In this document: positions 1-6,878 of the stretch, piece by piece
Layout of the letters: each line of letters opens with the position of its first letter
Position numbering within the stretch: position 1 is the stretch's first letter
Virus record (IMG/VR): IMGVR_UViG_3300025280_000108
Location: 1 to 31,361 of that record
DNA length: 31,361 bases
Origin: a virus
Direction: 5' to 3' (one strand)
The notes under the pieces: generated by a model
Database searches by the model: none
Told to the model about the DNA's origin: nothing
What the model saw: the letters and a program-made list of their open reading frames with translations, nothing else
Program-made: the position numbers and the translations under genes

Positions 1-140
1 TCCATGCGAGGGATAAATTTTAAACAGGCTGGGCATTGGTTGTTTTCAGAATCGTGGACTAGCTCGTTGCATTTCTTGCAATAGAAGTATTCTGCGTTTT
101 CGCACTCGTTGCTATGGTTATCGGTATCATATATGCTCAT
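1..140 (-). CDS. Small zinc-ribbon protein, partial (runs off left edge)
   Basis: The reading frame starts at an ATG at 140-138 behind a very strong purine-rich ribosome site (GGAAGGAAGG) and is open to the window edge, giving 46 residues so far. It holds two CxxC knuckles, CKKC and CPAC, about 15 residues apart, as in a short zinc ribbon. It lies downstream of the small gene ending at 223, with a stable hairpin between them. The function is unknown; small zinc ribbons of this kind in phages are usually thought to bind nucleic acid or protein. The C-terminus is outside the window. Confidence 0.7.
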   Translation of the reverse strand, partial: MSIYDTDNHSNECENAEYFYCKKCNELVHDSENNQCPACLKFIPRM

Positions 141-182
141 TTCGTCTTCCTTCCTTCCTTTCTTCTTGCTTTTTTAGGCTCC

Positions 183-220
183 CCATCCTTGCCCCTGACC
201 GGAGTCAGGGGCAGGGATGG
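183..220 (-). terminator. Strong hairpin with UNCG-type tetraloop between two minus-strand genes
   Basis: Two 17-base arms (183-199 and 204-220) pair with one G-T mismatch around a 4-base loop. Read on the minus strand the loop is C(UCCG)G, a member of the stable UNCG tetraloop class. There is no U-tract after it on the minus strand, so it is not a canonical intrinsic terminator. It may instead protect or process the mRNA, or attenuate transcription into the gene at 140-1. Confidence 0.5.
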
Positions 221-222
221 AG

Positions 223-492
223 TTACCTACTGCAATTTGTGCAAGCCTTGGGGTCTATCTCGTCCATGACCCAACCTGGATCCTCTTCATCGCCAGTGTC
301 TAGATAATTCTCGATGGCAGTGGCGAGATCGGGGAAAATGTATCCCTCTCCAAATGTTTCGAATAGTCGCCTAGTTTTAATGTCACCGCAACCCACCTTG
401 TGGATATCAATTCCATGCCCAGTTACGAATGCTACTACATAGAGGCCATTTGGATTCTCAAACCGGTTCCGGTTCCTGGTGGCTATAATCAT
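223..492 (-). CDS. Small protein of unknown function with C-terminal CxxC
   Basis: This 89-residue protein starts at the ATG at 492-490, chosen because a GGGGG ribosome site sits just upstream. A start at 561 would place the promoter inside the gene. The N-terminus is basic and Asn-rich (RNRNR), the middle is mixed, and the C-terminal third is acidic (DTGDEEDPG) and ends in KACTNCSR with one CxxC. I do not recognise the family. It is the first gene behind its own operator-bearing promoter (529-557), so it is probably expressed with the early genes and independently of the terminase genes upstream. Confidence 0.7.
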   Translation of the reverse strand: MIIATRNRNRFENPNGLYVVAFVTGHGIDIHKVGCGDIKTRRLFETFGEGYIFPDLATAIENYLDTGDEEDPGWVMDEIDPKACTNCSR

Positions 493-528
493 GTTGTCCC
501 CCTTGTTAATGTTAATTACCATAATTAG

Positions 529-557
529 AGTATACACCAATAGTGTATACAATGCAA
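529..557 (-). promoter_or_regulatory. Sigma-70-like promoter with embedded 13-bp operator (minus strand)
   Basis: On the minus strand the -35 is TTGCAT (557-552), the spacer is 17 bp and the -10 is TATACT (534-529). The palindrome ACACCAATAGTGT (534-546) fills most of the spacer and its end is the first base of the -10. The geometry is identical to the promoters at 5923, 6040, 6805 and 10349. A bound protein should block RNA polymerase. It would drive the gene at 492-223. Confidence 0.8.
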
Positions 558-635
558 CCATTTAACGCATCAATTTCACAACAATCGTTAAATTGGTTAA
601 AGAGGAAAGGGGCAATCAAAACCGAGCAAAAGAAG

Positions 636-653
636 GAACTAGCTAATTAGTTC
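636..653 (-). terminator. Weak hairpin at the terminase stop codon
   Basis: Arms GAACTA and TAGTTC with a 6-base loop overlap the TerL stop codon. On the minus strand they are followed by a pyrimidine stretch CTTCTTTTGC. This could be a weak intrinsic terminator closing the replication/packaging operon before the separate promoter at 529-557. The stem is short and AT-rich, so confidence is low. Confidence 0.3.
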
Positions 654-1940
654 TATGCCAGCTTCTGGAACCTGGAGCTTAGCAAACGCTCCGGAAACCG
701 CGTCGATCTGGTCGTCATGTGAGCCATTGGGGAAGGACTCGGCTTCGTCAAGGTAATCTGTAATCCAGGTTCCTGCGATCAACCGGAAGTTACCAGCCTG
801 GGCAGTAGAACTAACCGGATTGGCTCGTTCCTCTTTACTGCCGGTCGGTCGGTCACCGTAACAAATGTATCCTTGGAGGACTTTGCGGATGTAGTGGTCT
901 ATAGTAATGACACCGGAAGAACCTGGTTCTTGTTCAATGTAAATCGGAGTATTAACACCATCAAGGGCAGCGACCTGTTTGATAAGATGCTCGATATCAA
1001 GAGGGGTTCCTTGGATACGCACCATATGCATGATGTAGTAAATCCCATCTTCATCGATGCCGACAAGCGCACCGGCTGTCCAATCAGGATCTTTACCTGG
1101 CGCAGGGGCTGTAGCAGCCATGTCCCAATAACGCACTTTGTCTACGAGATTAACAGGCACACGATCCAAAGGAGCTTTGAACCATTCGCGCTTGAATTTT
1201 CCACCTTGCTGTCTGGCTGACCAATCTCCTCGTAGTAACTGCGCTTTTGTGACAGCATCTAGTTGCGACAAGGATTGCACATATGCTGCACGATCAAGGA
1301 ACGGGTTATCAGCAAGCCGTGCAGGAATGAAAATACGGCCCTTGGATTTTCCTTCCACCACAAACCGCTGCTTGACCCAGTCATGGCCTCTTCCACCAGG
1401 GTTGGAAGCAGAGCGCATCCTTAATGGGATGTTGCTTCCGGTAGGACGACGAAGTCGAGAGAATAAATAAGTGTATTGCGATTGAGTGAACTGGGTTAGT
1501 TCGTCGAATCCAATAAACTGGAATTCAGTGGACTGATATCGATATTTGTGGTTTTCATTATCCATGTAGGCAAAGGTCAACGTTGCCCCGCTCGGGAATC
1601 TCCACTCTTTCGTCATCTCGTGCCATGTGCAATCCTTGCCATTAAGCCATTCCTTGGATCGTTCCATAATTGCACCAGGAAGAGCAAGGTCGGCAAAAGT
1701 ACGCCGGAAGAGAATGGCGTGATAGTCAGGTTCATCTACATACTGTAATGCTGCCATGAGCAAAGCTTCTGATTTGCCACCACCGGCAGCACCACCGTAA
1801 AGGACTTCTTGTACATCGACCAGCATCAAAAAACGGGCTTCTTTGTGTGTCGGTTCATGAGGAATATAACGATTGCGTACAACGGTGAACCCAAGAATAC
1901 CTTCGCGTAGTTTTATTGGATCAATTGATGCAGTTACCAT
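639..1940 (-). CDS. terL: Terminase large subunit (packaging ATPase and nuclease)
   Basis: This 433-residue motor protein pumps DNA into the prohead and cuts the concatemer. The N-terminal ATPase has Walker A GGAAGGGKS (about 49-57) and a Walker B-like FIGFDE (142-147, Asp-Glu pair). The C-terminal RNase H-like nuclease has the expected acidic residues: RYWDMAAT (Asp about 273), IEQEPGSSG (about 335-343) and HDDQIDAV (about 408-415). Length is normal for the family. It starts 5 bases after the TerS stop, so the two are co-translated. The order methylase-TerS-TerL on one transcript places packaging immediately downstream of replication. The family assignment is secure. Confidence 0.96.
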   Translation of the reverse strand: MVTASIDPIKLREGILGFTVVRNRYIPHEPTHKEARFLMLVDVQEVLYGGAAGGGKSEALLMAALQYVDEPDYHAILFRRTFADLALPGAIMERSKEWLNGKDCTWHEMTKEWRFPSGATLTFAYMDNENHKYRYQSTEFQFIGFDELTQFTQSQYTYLFSRLRRPTGSNIPLRMRSASNPGGRGHDWVKQRFVVEGKSKGRIFIPARLADNPFLDRAAYVQSLSQLDAVTKAQLLRGDWSARQQGGKFKREWFKAPLDRVPVNLVDKVRYWDMAATAPAPGKDPDWTAGALVGIDEDGIYYIMHMVRIQGTPLDIEHLIKQVAALDGVNTPIYIEQEPGSSGVITIDHYIRKVLQGYICYGDRPTGSKEERANPVSSTAQAGNFRLIAGTWITDYLDEAESFPNGSHDDQIDAVSGAFAKLQVPEAGIELIS

Positions 1941-1945
1941 GATGT

Positions 1946-2464
1946 CTAATCCACATCGTATTCATCTTGTTCTACTACTTGAGACTGTCCATCAATAAGT
2001 TGATCCATATCCTGCCAGGGGTCAGCACGAATATCAGCAGCGTACGCAGCCAATTGTTCAGTTAAGCTCATTGTATGCTCAACTTGAATAGGCCCACCTT
2101 GATCTCCGACCAACTCAAGTCGATTACCTACAGCAACATCCAAGCCCAAAAGACGAGCGCGTCGCTCTAAAATTTTTAGGACACGATCAATAGTTGGGAG
2201 GTCTCCAGCCCTGGCTCGGCTCCAAAGGGCCATTAGCAAAGAGTCCAGTCGTGCTAAGTCCATTTGACGCGCTTCTTCAGATGGTTCTTGCAGCGTCTTA
2301 AACAAAGCGGTCTGGACGGCGTTATAGGCTCCTTGCTTGTTGCTATATCCTAACGCCTGGGCGATCTCAAGATAGGTCGCTCCAGCCTTTCGCAAATCCA
2401 CTGCACTTCGTTGTCGATCAACCGCTGCTATGCGCCGAGGGCTGGTTTTGCTTTCTCTAGGCAT
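1946..2464 (-). CDS. terS: Terminase small subunit
   Basis: This 172-residue protein should recognise the packaging site and regulate TerL. The N-terminal part (about 8-50) is basic and contains a helix-turn-helix-like segment (RKAGATYLEIAQALGYSN) typical of TerS DNA-binding domains. The middle (about 65-115) is alpha-helical and suited to oligomerisation, and the C-terminus is acidic (EQDEYDVD). The ATG at 2464 overlaps the stop of the methylase gene (TGATG), so translation is coupled. An in-frame GTG one codon upstream is possible. The assignment rests on the HTH, the size and the position directly before TerL. Confidence 0.88.
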   Translation of the reverse strand: MPRESKTSPRRIAAVDRQRSAVDLRKAGATYLEIAQALGYSNKQGAYNAVQTALFKTLQEPSEEARQMDLARLDSLLMALWSRARAGDLPTIDRVLKILERRARLLGLDVAVGNRLELVGDQGGPIQVEHTMSLTEQLAAYAADIRADPWQDMDQLIDGQSQVVEQDEYDVD

Positions 2465-3675
2465 CACTCCACCCTCCGGGGCTCCAGGCCCATCCCGGCC
2501 ATCCGCTCTAGGGTCACCGCCACATACTTCGGCTCGATCTCCATCCCGTAGCAGATGCGTTCGGTTTGTTCACAGGCGACCATGGTGGTCCCGGAGCCGA
2601 GGAAGGGGTCGTACAGCGTCTGGGCAGCATCGGTTATATTTAGAATTGCCGCAAGGAGTTCCACCGGCTTCTCAGTTGGATGGTTCGGATTACCTGTTCG
2701 CTGACAGCGAATAACATTACCCAGGGCCTTGTGGTTGTCAAATTTGATAATGTTTCGACAAGCAAACATGATGATTTCGTGTTGGCTGCGCCATCCAACA
2801 CCCATACCCGGAGACCCCTTATCCCATACAATCATCTGCCTTACACCAAAGCCTGACGATTCCATGACATCATAAAGGTTGACCCACATTTTCCAATCAG
2901 TAAAGACGTAGGCGCCCGCACACTCTATCTCCCCAATAGCTCGTTTAATCAATGCTAAATACCCATGTGTCGACAACCTGTCATTAACTATTTGGGGCAC
3001 AGGTTGGCCTTGCTGAACTGTTCCAATACTGCCACTGGCCCTTGATGCTTCTTGAAAACCCCCAGAGGAGTACGGTGGGTCAGTCATAATAAAATTAGGT
3101 GCCACACCTCCGTACAGCTTCCGCCTGTCTTCCGGGCTTGTACAGTCTCCGCACATTAAACGGTGTACCCCAACCTCCCAGAGTTGGCCCCGTTCGGTCC
3201 CCCACTTAGCTAGCAACTCAGCGGCCTGATCCAACTGAGGCCCTGGATCGGGTGCTCCTCCATGTTCTATGGGTAGGTGTTGCTGCTTCCGTATGTCATC
3301 CAGCATGGCACTCAGGTCCGGGCGCTGGATGCTCTCCAACAGCGCCGTGAGGTCTCCCTTGTCTGCCTCGGCCATCGCTGCCAGGGGATCCAAGGTCGCC
3401 AAGACCACGTCCGCCTCAGCTTCGTCCAGGTCCACCACGAGGACGGGGACAATGGCCTCGGGATCGAGCCCGGCCCGGAGGGGGCCATCCAGGAGTTCGA
3501 TCCCCTGGTCCGTCTCGCTGCCTATGAGGGCATCCGCCCACCCAACCTCGGCAAGGACCGCCTGGAGGTGCTTCTGCTGGGCCGGAGAATGCCGCCTCCA
3601 GTTCTTCGGGTTGGGAACCAAATCCCCGGCCCGGGCCCGGCGGAGGTCGGTTATTCGATCTCTAATATCTGCCAT
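2464..3675 (-). CDS. ParB-like domain fused to a DNA adenine methyltransferase (beta-type order)
   Basis: This is a 403-residue two-domain protein. Residues about 10-110 resemble the ParB/Sulfiredoxin-like N-terminal domain (VPNPKNWRRHS near 20-30), but the usual DGHxR motif reads DGPLRAGL (63-70). The methylase part carries catalytic motif IV TDPPY (198-202), HPTEKP (332-337) and the S-adenosylmethionine motif DPFLGSGTT (356-364). Motif IV precedes motif I, the beta-class order, and DPPY favours N6-adenine. Such genes beside terminase are common in phages and may protect phage DNA from restriction. No partner endonuclease is visible. The first 350 bases or so and the last 200 are much richer in G+C than neighbouring genes, suggesting a mosaic or imported origin. 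Target sequence unknown. Confidence 0.92.
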   Translation of the reverse strand: MADIRDRITDLRRARAGDLVPNPKNWRRHSPAQQKHLQAVLAEVGWADALIGSETDQGIELLDGPLRAGLDPEAIVPVLVVDLDEAEADVVLATLDPLAAMAEADKGDLTALLESIQRPDLSAMLDDIRKQQHLPIEHGGAPDPGPQLDQAAELLAKWGTERGQLWEVGVHRLMCGDCTSPEDRRKLYGGVAPNFIMTDPPYSSGGFQEASRASGSIGTVQQGQPVPQIVNDRLSTHGYLALIKRAIGEIECAGAYVFTDWKMWVNLYDVMESSGFGVRQMIVWDKGSPGMGVGWRSQHEIIMFACRNIIKFDNHKALGNVIRCQRTGNPNHPTEKPVELLAAILNITDAAQTLYDPFLGSGTTMVACEQTERICYGMEIEPKYVAVTLERMAGMGLEPRRVE

Positions 3676-3686
3676 CAGCGTCCCCT

Positions 3687-4025
3687 TTATCCATTTGATG
3701 CAGTCCTCTCGAGGGTCCGGACGATGTCATCCCAATCACGTGGTCGCCATATATATACCTGATGTCCAGGGATTTGTTGCAGCATTTCTAACACCTGTTT
3801 TTGCGCAGGTGTTAGCTTTCCCTTCTCGGTCTTTAGCTCGGCGATCACCATCCGTGGTGGTCGCAACAAAACAAGATCAGGCCATCCTGCCGGACTGTGC
3901 TTGCTGTTCCACGTGCGAAACTCCTGCCAACCGAGGCCACGGGCCAGTTGCACTACGTGGTTAGCAAAGGTTTTTTCGCTGATCGCCAAATTCGCTGGCA
4001 CCCTCGTTCTCCTAACGGTTGGCAT
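3687..4025 (-). CDS. VRR-NUC domain nuclease
   Basis: This 112-residue single-domain protein matches the VRR-NUC (PD-(D/E)XK superfamily) pattern: an N-terminal Glu (about 17), GWPDLVLL (47-54, catalytic Asp 50), AELK (62-65, catalytic Glu and Lys) and a following Gln in LTPAQ (75). The C-terminus IWRPRDWDDI is also typical. Stand-alone phage VRR-NUC proteins are thought to act as structure-specific nucleases, for example on Holliday junctions or replication forks. The start overlaps the end of the helicase loader gene by 14 bases. Its position between the loader and the methylase fits a role in replication intermediates or packaging-linked DNA processing. Confidence 0.9.
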   Translation of the reverse strand: MPTVRRTRVPANLAISEKTFANHVVQLARGLGWQEFRTWNSKHSPAGWPDLVLLRPPRMVIAELKTEKGKLTPAQKQVLEMLQQIPGHQVYIWRPRDWDDIVRTLERTASNG

Positions 4026-4857
4026 AATCCCAATGATCTACACCAGTGCGATGATCCCCTGCTGTAATGTACGCTAAAGTAGTTATGCCAGTATCGGTAT
4101 CCCATAGCCTACTTGCAATCGTGCTGCCCAATACGAGGGCGGTTTTATCACGGGATAGATGCGTGGCAAGGGCTGTCAGCTTCTCGTCTTGATAACGTTC
4201 ATTTATGATTGTAGAAAGGGTGGAGACGCTAAAGCTGGTAGCGTTCACCGATCCAAGTTCGTCCAGCAGCAGCACTTCGGCGTTAATGTAAGCAGCCTCT
4301 ACATCGTACATGCTAGGGCCATCAGGGTTCGCAATCGTGGCCCGTAGTTTGCGCAGGAGCATTTCGGCACTTTCATATTTAACCATGTAGCCATCCGCAA
4401 CCATACGTCTACCGGCTGCTTGCAGTAGATGGCTTTTGCCAGACCCATTGGTGCCGTTGAGCATCAAAAACGGGGCAGTGTCAGTGCGCATGGCCCATGC
4501 CTGCGCCAAAGCTAGCGCATCTTCCGTTCCAGGTATTCGGTCAAAGCCTTTGGTAGTGTCAGTTTCCCCGATGTCATCAAAAGTTCGTGGTTTACCCTTG
4601 GGGAAATTGTTGTAACGGATCATCATTTCCGCAGTATGCTTAATTGCTTCGGGGCTTTCAGAAACGCAGTGACAGCGAAACACATTGCCGAAGTCGGGAT
4701 GTTCCAAAGGCACTTTGTGACGTACCCAGCCAGTGCCTCTACAATCAGGACACTGCGTTACGGTTTCGTCGTCGTTCGGATAATCTTCGACTCTCGGTTT
4801 CAAACCGGTTCTCGATAGGATTGTGCTGAGGTTTTCCATTCCCTTTTGGTTGGTCAT
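4012..4857 (-). CDS. DnaC-like replicative helicase loader (AAA+ ATPase)
   Basis: This 281-residue AAA+ protein should load a host replicative helicase at the phage origin. The N-terminal zinc site is CPDC (36-39) and CHC (62-64). Walker A is GTNGSGKS (135-142) and Walker B VLLLDE (195-200). This layout is usual for phage DnaC/IstB-like loaders. The ATG at 4857 has GGAGGT five bases upstream. The first 113 bases overlap the end of the initiator gene in another frame, which is long for a phage overlap; Met7 at 4839 would shorten it slightly. Pairing with the upstream HTH initiator is the classic lambda O/P or DnaD/DnaI-type module. Confidence 0.9.
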   Translation of the reverse strand: MTNQKGMENLSTILSRTGLKPRVEDYPNDDETVTQCPDCRGTGWVRHKVPLEHPDFGNVFRCHCVSESPEAIKHTAEMMIRYNNFPKGKPRTFDDIGETDTTKGFDRIPGTEDALALAQAWAMRTDTAPFLMLNGTNGSGKSHLLQAAGRRMVADGYMVKYESAEMLLRKLRATIANPDGPSMYDVEAAYINAEVLLLDELGSVNATSFSVSTLSTIINERYQDEKLTALATHLSRDKTALVLGSTIASRLWDTDTGITTLAYITAGDHRTGVDHWDYANR

Positions 4858-5635
4858 TAGTACCTCCGGTCATCATGCACCATGTACGTAGCACGGCATA
4901 TAAGTTTCGATAGTGTCGTTTTCCTGTACCGCTGTGATAATCCCAACCACCACCTTTTTTGTAAGTGAAACTAGCAACCATAGCCCAAGCCTTCAACTCT
5001 ACGGTTTCCGACGGTATTTGATGTTCACGTTGCCAGCGATCAAAATTATCCGCTTGCTTATCCACATAAACAAAGCCTTCAATATACGCCAGGATATCGT
5101 GGACAGTCTGAATATTATCAACATCCACCGGTATAGATATATTTGATGTTTCTTCTGATGTTTCTATTGGTGTTTGGGGTGTCACTGGTAACACCCTAGC
5201 TTGTTCGTTTTTACACCCTAGGTCTAATTTATTACACCCTAGGTTTTTGTCATTGTGTCTAAAATTACGCCCTAGCTCTATGTCAGATTCAACAACGCTA
5301 TCCTCGGCACTTGGTTCAGCACGAGCGGAACTTTTAAAGGGTGGCTTAAGAAGACCTTTGCTTAGATCAATACGGTATTCGGTAGCATAACCGTTGCGAC
5401 CTCCACCACCACCACGGCCAGGACTAACGGGTATCAACAAGCCTATCTTTACCAGTTCCTGAAGAATAGTCTGCACTCTACGGCGAGAGTAACCGGTTTT
5501 CCACATCATACGAGCTACGCTTGGGAAGACCTTCGTTCCATCGTCTTGAGCATGGTCGGCAAGGCAAAGCATCAAAGTCTGTTGAGTATGTGTTAACTCA
5601 ATTGACCAAACCTGACCAGACAGTAGACCGCTCAT
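4745..5635 (-). CDS. Replication initiator-like protein with N-terminal winged helix; origin lies inside the gene
   Basis: The protein has 296 residues. Residues about 1-95 look like a winged helix-turn-helix: an early helix (THTQQTLMLCLADHAQDD), then FPSVARMMWKTGYSRRRVQ, then a Gly-rich wing (GRGGGGGRNG) and EYRIDLS. A low-complexity linker follows (about 105-165). The C-terminal domain is Trp/Tyr-rich (about 170-260) and the tail is very basic (SRRLSERRRNRN). This is the plan of phage initiators such as lambda O or DnaD-like proteins: DNA binding at the N-terminus and helicase-loader contact at the C-terminus. The linker DNA carries four iterons and nearby DNA carries DnaA boxes. The DnaC-like gene is directly downstream. 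No specific Pfam family is claimed. Confidence 0.82.
   Translation of the reverse strand: MSGLLSGQVWSIELTHTQQTLMLCLADHAQDDGTKVFPSVARMMWKTGYSRRRVQTILQELVKIGLLIPVSPGRGGGGGRNGYATEYRIDLSKGLLKPPFKSSARAEPSAEDSVVESDIELGRNFRHNDKNLGCNKLDLGCKNEQARVLPVTPQTPIETSEETSNISIPVDVDNIQTVHDILAYIEGFVYVDKQADNFDRWQREHQIPSETVELKAWAMVASFTYKKGGGWDYHSGTGKRHYRNLYAVLRTWCMMTGGTNDQPKGNGKPQHNPIENRFETESRRLSERRRNRNAVS
5046..5276. other. Probable phage replication origin (DnaA boxes, AT-rich stretch, iterons)
   Basis: Within the initiator gene lies a perfect DnaA box TTATCCACA (5058-5066), flanked by TTATCCGCT (5046-5054, 7/9) and TTATCAACA (5115-5123, 8/9). An AT-rich stretch covers about 5124-5165. Four direct repeats of consensus TTACACCCTAGS then lie at 5189-5200 (TAACACCCTAGC), 5211-5222, 5232-5243 and 5265-5276 (TTACGCCCTAGC). 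Start-to-start spacings are 22, 21 and 33 bp, close to whole helical turns, so all sites face the same side. One repeat is in a different reading frame from the other three, so conservation is at the DNA level and not protein level. Confidence 0.8.
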
Positions 5636-5645
5636 GTAATCATCC

Positions 5646-5882
5646 TTATTGCGTGGTCTCGGAAAATTGTTCCACCTGAATGCTTTCAGCTTTTCGTTTC
5701 AGGGCATCCTCCAGTATAGGCACTGATCGTGTGGTTTCTTTATGTTCCACAACGTATAGGCGATCCCAATATGGCGACTTACATTTGGCACAGCGTGACG
5801 GTTTCGTCATATTTCGGCTATACCATATGTGACCGCAAGCAGGTCGTGCGCATTGGTTCGCTTCCACAGATACAGTGGGCAT
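5646..5882 (-). CDS. Small zinc-ribbon protein, first gene of the replication/packaging operon
   Basis: This 78-residue protein uses the ATG at 5882 because AAAGGAG lies just upstream; a start at 5924 would overlap the promoter. It has CARPACGHIWYSR (about 12-24) and SRCAKCKSPYWDR (about 29-41). Together they form a C-x4-C...C-x2-C zinc ribbon followed by Trp/Tyr-Trp motifs, a pattern I recall from small phage and bacterial proteins of uncertain, probably nucleic-acid-binding, role. A basic/acidic helical tail follows. It is the first gene behind the leftward operator-promoter, ten bases before the replication initiator gene, so it could be a regulatory or replication accessory protein. Confidence 0.8.
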   Translation of the reverse strand: MPTVSVEANQCARPACGHIWYSRNMTKPSRCAKCKSPYWDRLYVVEHKETTRSVPILEDALKRKAESIQVEQFSETTQ

Positions 5883-5922
5883 ATTTAACTCCTTTCTATC
5901 CCGTGGGACATGGTTACCAACC

Positions 5923-5951
5923 ATTTAACACTAATAGTGTATAGTAGTCAA
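5923..5951 (-). promoter_or_regulatory. Leftward promoter with embedded operator for the replication/packaging operon
   Basis: On the minus strand the -35 is TTGACT (5951-5946), the spacer is 17 bp and the -10 is TTAAAT (5928-5923). The palindrome ACACTAATAGTGT (5928-5940) sits in the spacer with its last base at the first base of the -10. The -35 also touches a second operator (5951-5963). It should start the transcript of the genes from 5882 leftward. Confidence 0.75.
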
Positions 5952-6032
5952 CACTGTAAGTGTTACTAACACGTTTATTATACAGAGAGATGTAATGTTA
6001 CACAACACTATCAGTGTAGGCACTGATAGTTA
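5951..6032. promoter_or_regulatory. Operator cluster in the divergent control region
   Basis: Two further copies of the 13-bp palindrome lie between the divergent promoters: ACACTGTAAGTGT (5951-5963) and ACACTATCAGTGT (6005-6017). A degenerate copy, GCACTGATAGTTA, is at 6020-6032. The half-sites at 5960-5972 also form an everted pair, GTGT-TACTA-ACAC. With the two promoter-embedded sites this makes five or six sites in about 135 bp, suitable for cooperative binding or looping. The interval 5952-6039 contains no gene. Confidence 0.72.
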
Positions 6033-6039
6033 CTCAAGG

Positions 6040-6068
6040 TTGACAATAATACACTATTGGTGTATTAT
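6040..6068 (+). promoter_or_regulatory. Rightward promoter with embedded operator, start of the early block
   Basis: A consensus -35 TTGACA (6040-6045), a 17-bp spacer and TATTAT -10 (6063-6068). The palindrome ACACTATTGGTGT (6051-6063) ends on the first base of the -10. Its match to sigma-70 consensus is very good, so it is likely a strong promoter when unrepressed. A ribosome site (AAAGGAGAG) and the ATG at 6098 follow within 30 bases. Confidence 0.82.
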
Positions 6069-6097
6069 TTTAAGGAAGGAAAAGAAAGGAGAGTGCA

Positions 6098-6382
6098 ATG
6101 GAATTCGTGATATCTGACATCAGTGGAGACTTTCTAACATCAGTCACCATCGTTGCTGACAGTGTGGAGCAAGGCCATGAATGGGCAGCGTCTCATGCAG
6201 CTAGCCTCGGTTTCCCTGGAGTTATCTGTGTAAGCCCACGTTATCCGTTGGTCTGTTGCAACTGCGGTACACGAACAGAGCCGTTAGTGTCTTACCACCA
6301 ATACGCTGGCGGTCATGGCAGTGTAGTCGTTGTGTGCTGCGATGATCGATCTGCATGCTGGGAACGTGAGAGGAGCCAATAA
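6098..6382 (+). CDS. Early small Cys-rich protein sharing an N-terminal module with the gene at 14223
   Basis: This 94-residue protein is first in the rightward transcript. Residues 1-26 (MEFVISDISGDFLTSV, then TIVADSVEQG) closely match the start of the protein at 14223. The rest differs and carries LVCCNCG (about 51-57) and VCCDDRSACW (about 79-88), a likely zinc site. AAAGGAG lies upstream. The stop overlaps the next start (TAATG). I do not recognise a family. Early position and small size would suit a host-takeover or regulatory protein, which is inference only. Confidence 0.8.
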   Translation: MEFVISDISGDFLTSVTIVADSVEQGHEWAASHAASLGFPGVICVSPRYPLVCCNCGTRTEPLVSYHQYAGGHGSVVVVCCDDRSACWERERSQ

Positions 6383-6801
6383 TGATTGCTGAATCTGAAT
6401 TAACAGACGCAGAACTGGTAGCAGCATTGTACGAAGCCAAAGAAAGCCGCAAGCGGGCATACGCTACGCATGATGCGCTAGAGCTAGCGTTACTTCAAAG
6501 GATGTACGAAAAGAAGGCCCAGGCCCTCGCTGGTGTTGGGATGAACGCCATCTTCGATGAAGATACCACCTGGGATGTGGGCATCCTGGAAGGTTTAAAG
6601 GAGCACATTGGCCCCGAAATCATCCTGACCGCCTACACTGCCGAGCACCAAGAAACGGTACCGGCAAAATGGGATATGCGCATCGTGCGCTCTTGGGGAA
6701 AGTTTGGAGAGGAAGTCTCTGAGCTTCTTGACCGGGCTAAAATCCGAGGCAAGCAACGGGTGAAGATTGTCACCACGAAAGAACCTCCGTCCAGCCATTA
6801 G
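6382..6801 (+). CDS. Alpha-helical phage protein of unknown function
   Basis: The 139-residue product starts at an ATG overlapping the preceding stop, with AGGAG upstream. Residues about 5-50 form a charged amphipathic helix likely to be coiled coil. Residues about 58-75 (DEDTTWDVGILEGLKEHIG) and about 95-130 (KWDMRIVRSWGKFGEEVSEL) look like a compact helical C-terminal domain ending in a basic strand (KQRVKIV). The layout resembles small helical phage proteins that sit beside recombination genes, but I cannot name the family. It is transcribed with 6098 from the 6040 promoter. Confidence 0.78.
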   Translation: MIAESELTDAELVAALYEAKESRKRAYATHDALELALLQRMYEKKAQALAGVGMNAIFDEDTTWDVGILEGLKEHIGPEIILTAYTAEHQETVPAKWDMRIVRSWGKFGEEVSELLDRAKIRGKQRVKIVTTKEPPSSH

Positions 6802-6804
6802 GGG

Positions 6805-6833
6805 TTGACATGTGTACACCAACAGTGTATTAT
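6805..6833 (+). promoter_or_regulatory. Second rightward promoter with embedded operator
   Basis: TTGACA (6805-6810), a 17-bp spacer and TATTAT (6828-6833), with palindrome ACACCAACAGTGT (6816-6828) placed exactly as in the other four promoters. It begins 4 bases after the stop of the preceding gene and drives the genes from 6879. This gives the helicase-methylase region its own regulated start. Confidence 0.82.
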
Positions 6834-6878
6834 AAGGATAGAAAACAACATTAACAGATATGAAAGGAGCCCCACAAC

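Noticed and set aside
873-1220. 115-codon plus-strand frame opposite TerL
   Set aside because: The opposite strand encodes the conserved terminase nuclease domain; no promoter or ribosome site is present.
3269-3964. 231-codon plus-strand frame over the methylase and nuclease genes
   Set aside because: It is antisense to strongly supported motifs (VRR-NUC and the ParB-like/methylase), Ser/Arg/Ala-rich and has no ribosome site.
5189-5276. Iterons as a protein repeat of the initiator linker
   Set aside because: One copy is in a different reading frame and spacings follow helical turns, not codon multiples, so a DNA-level role explains them better.
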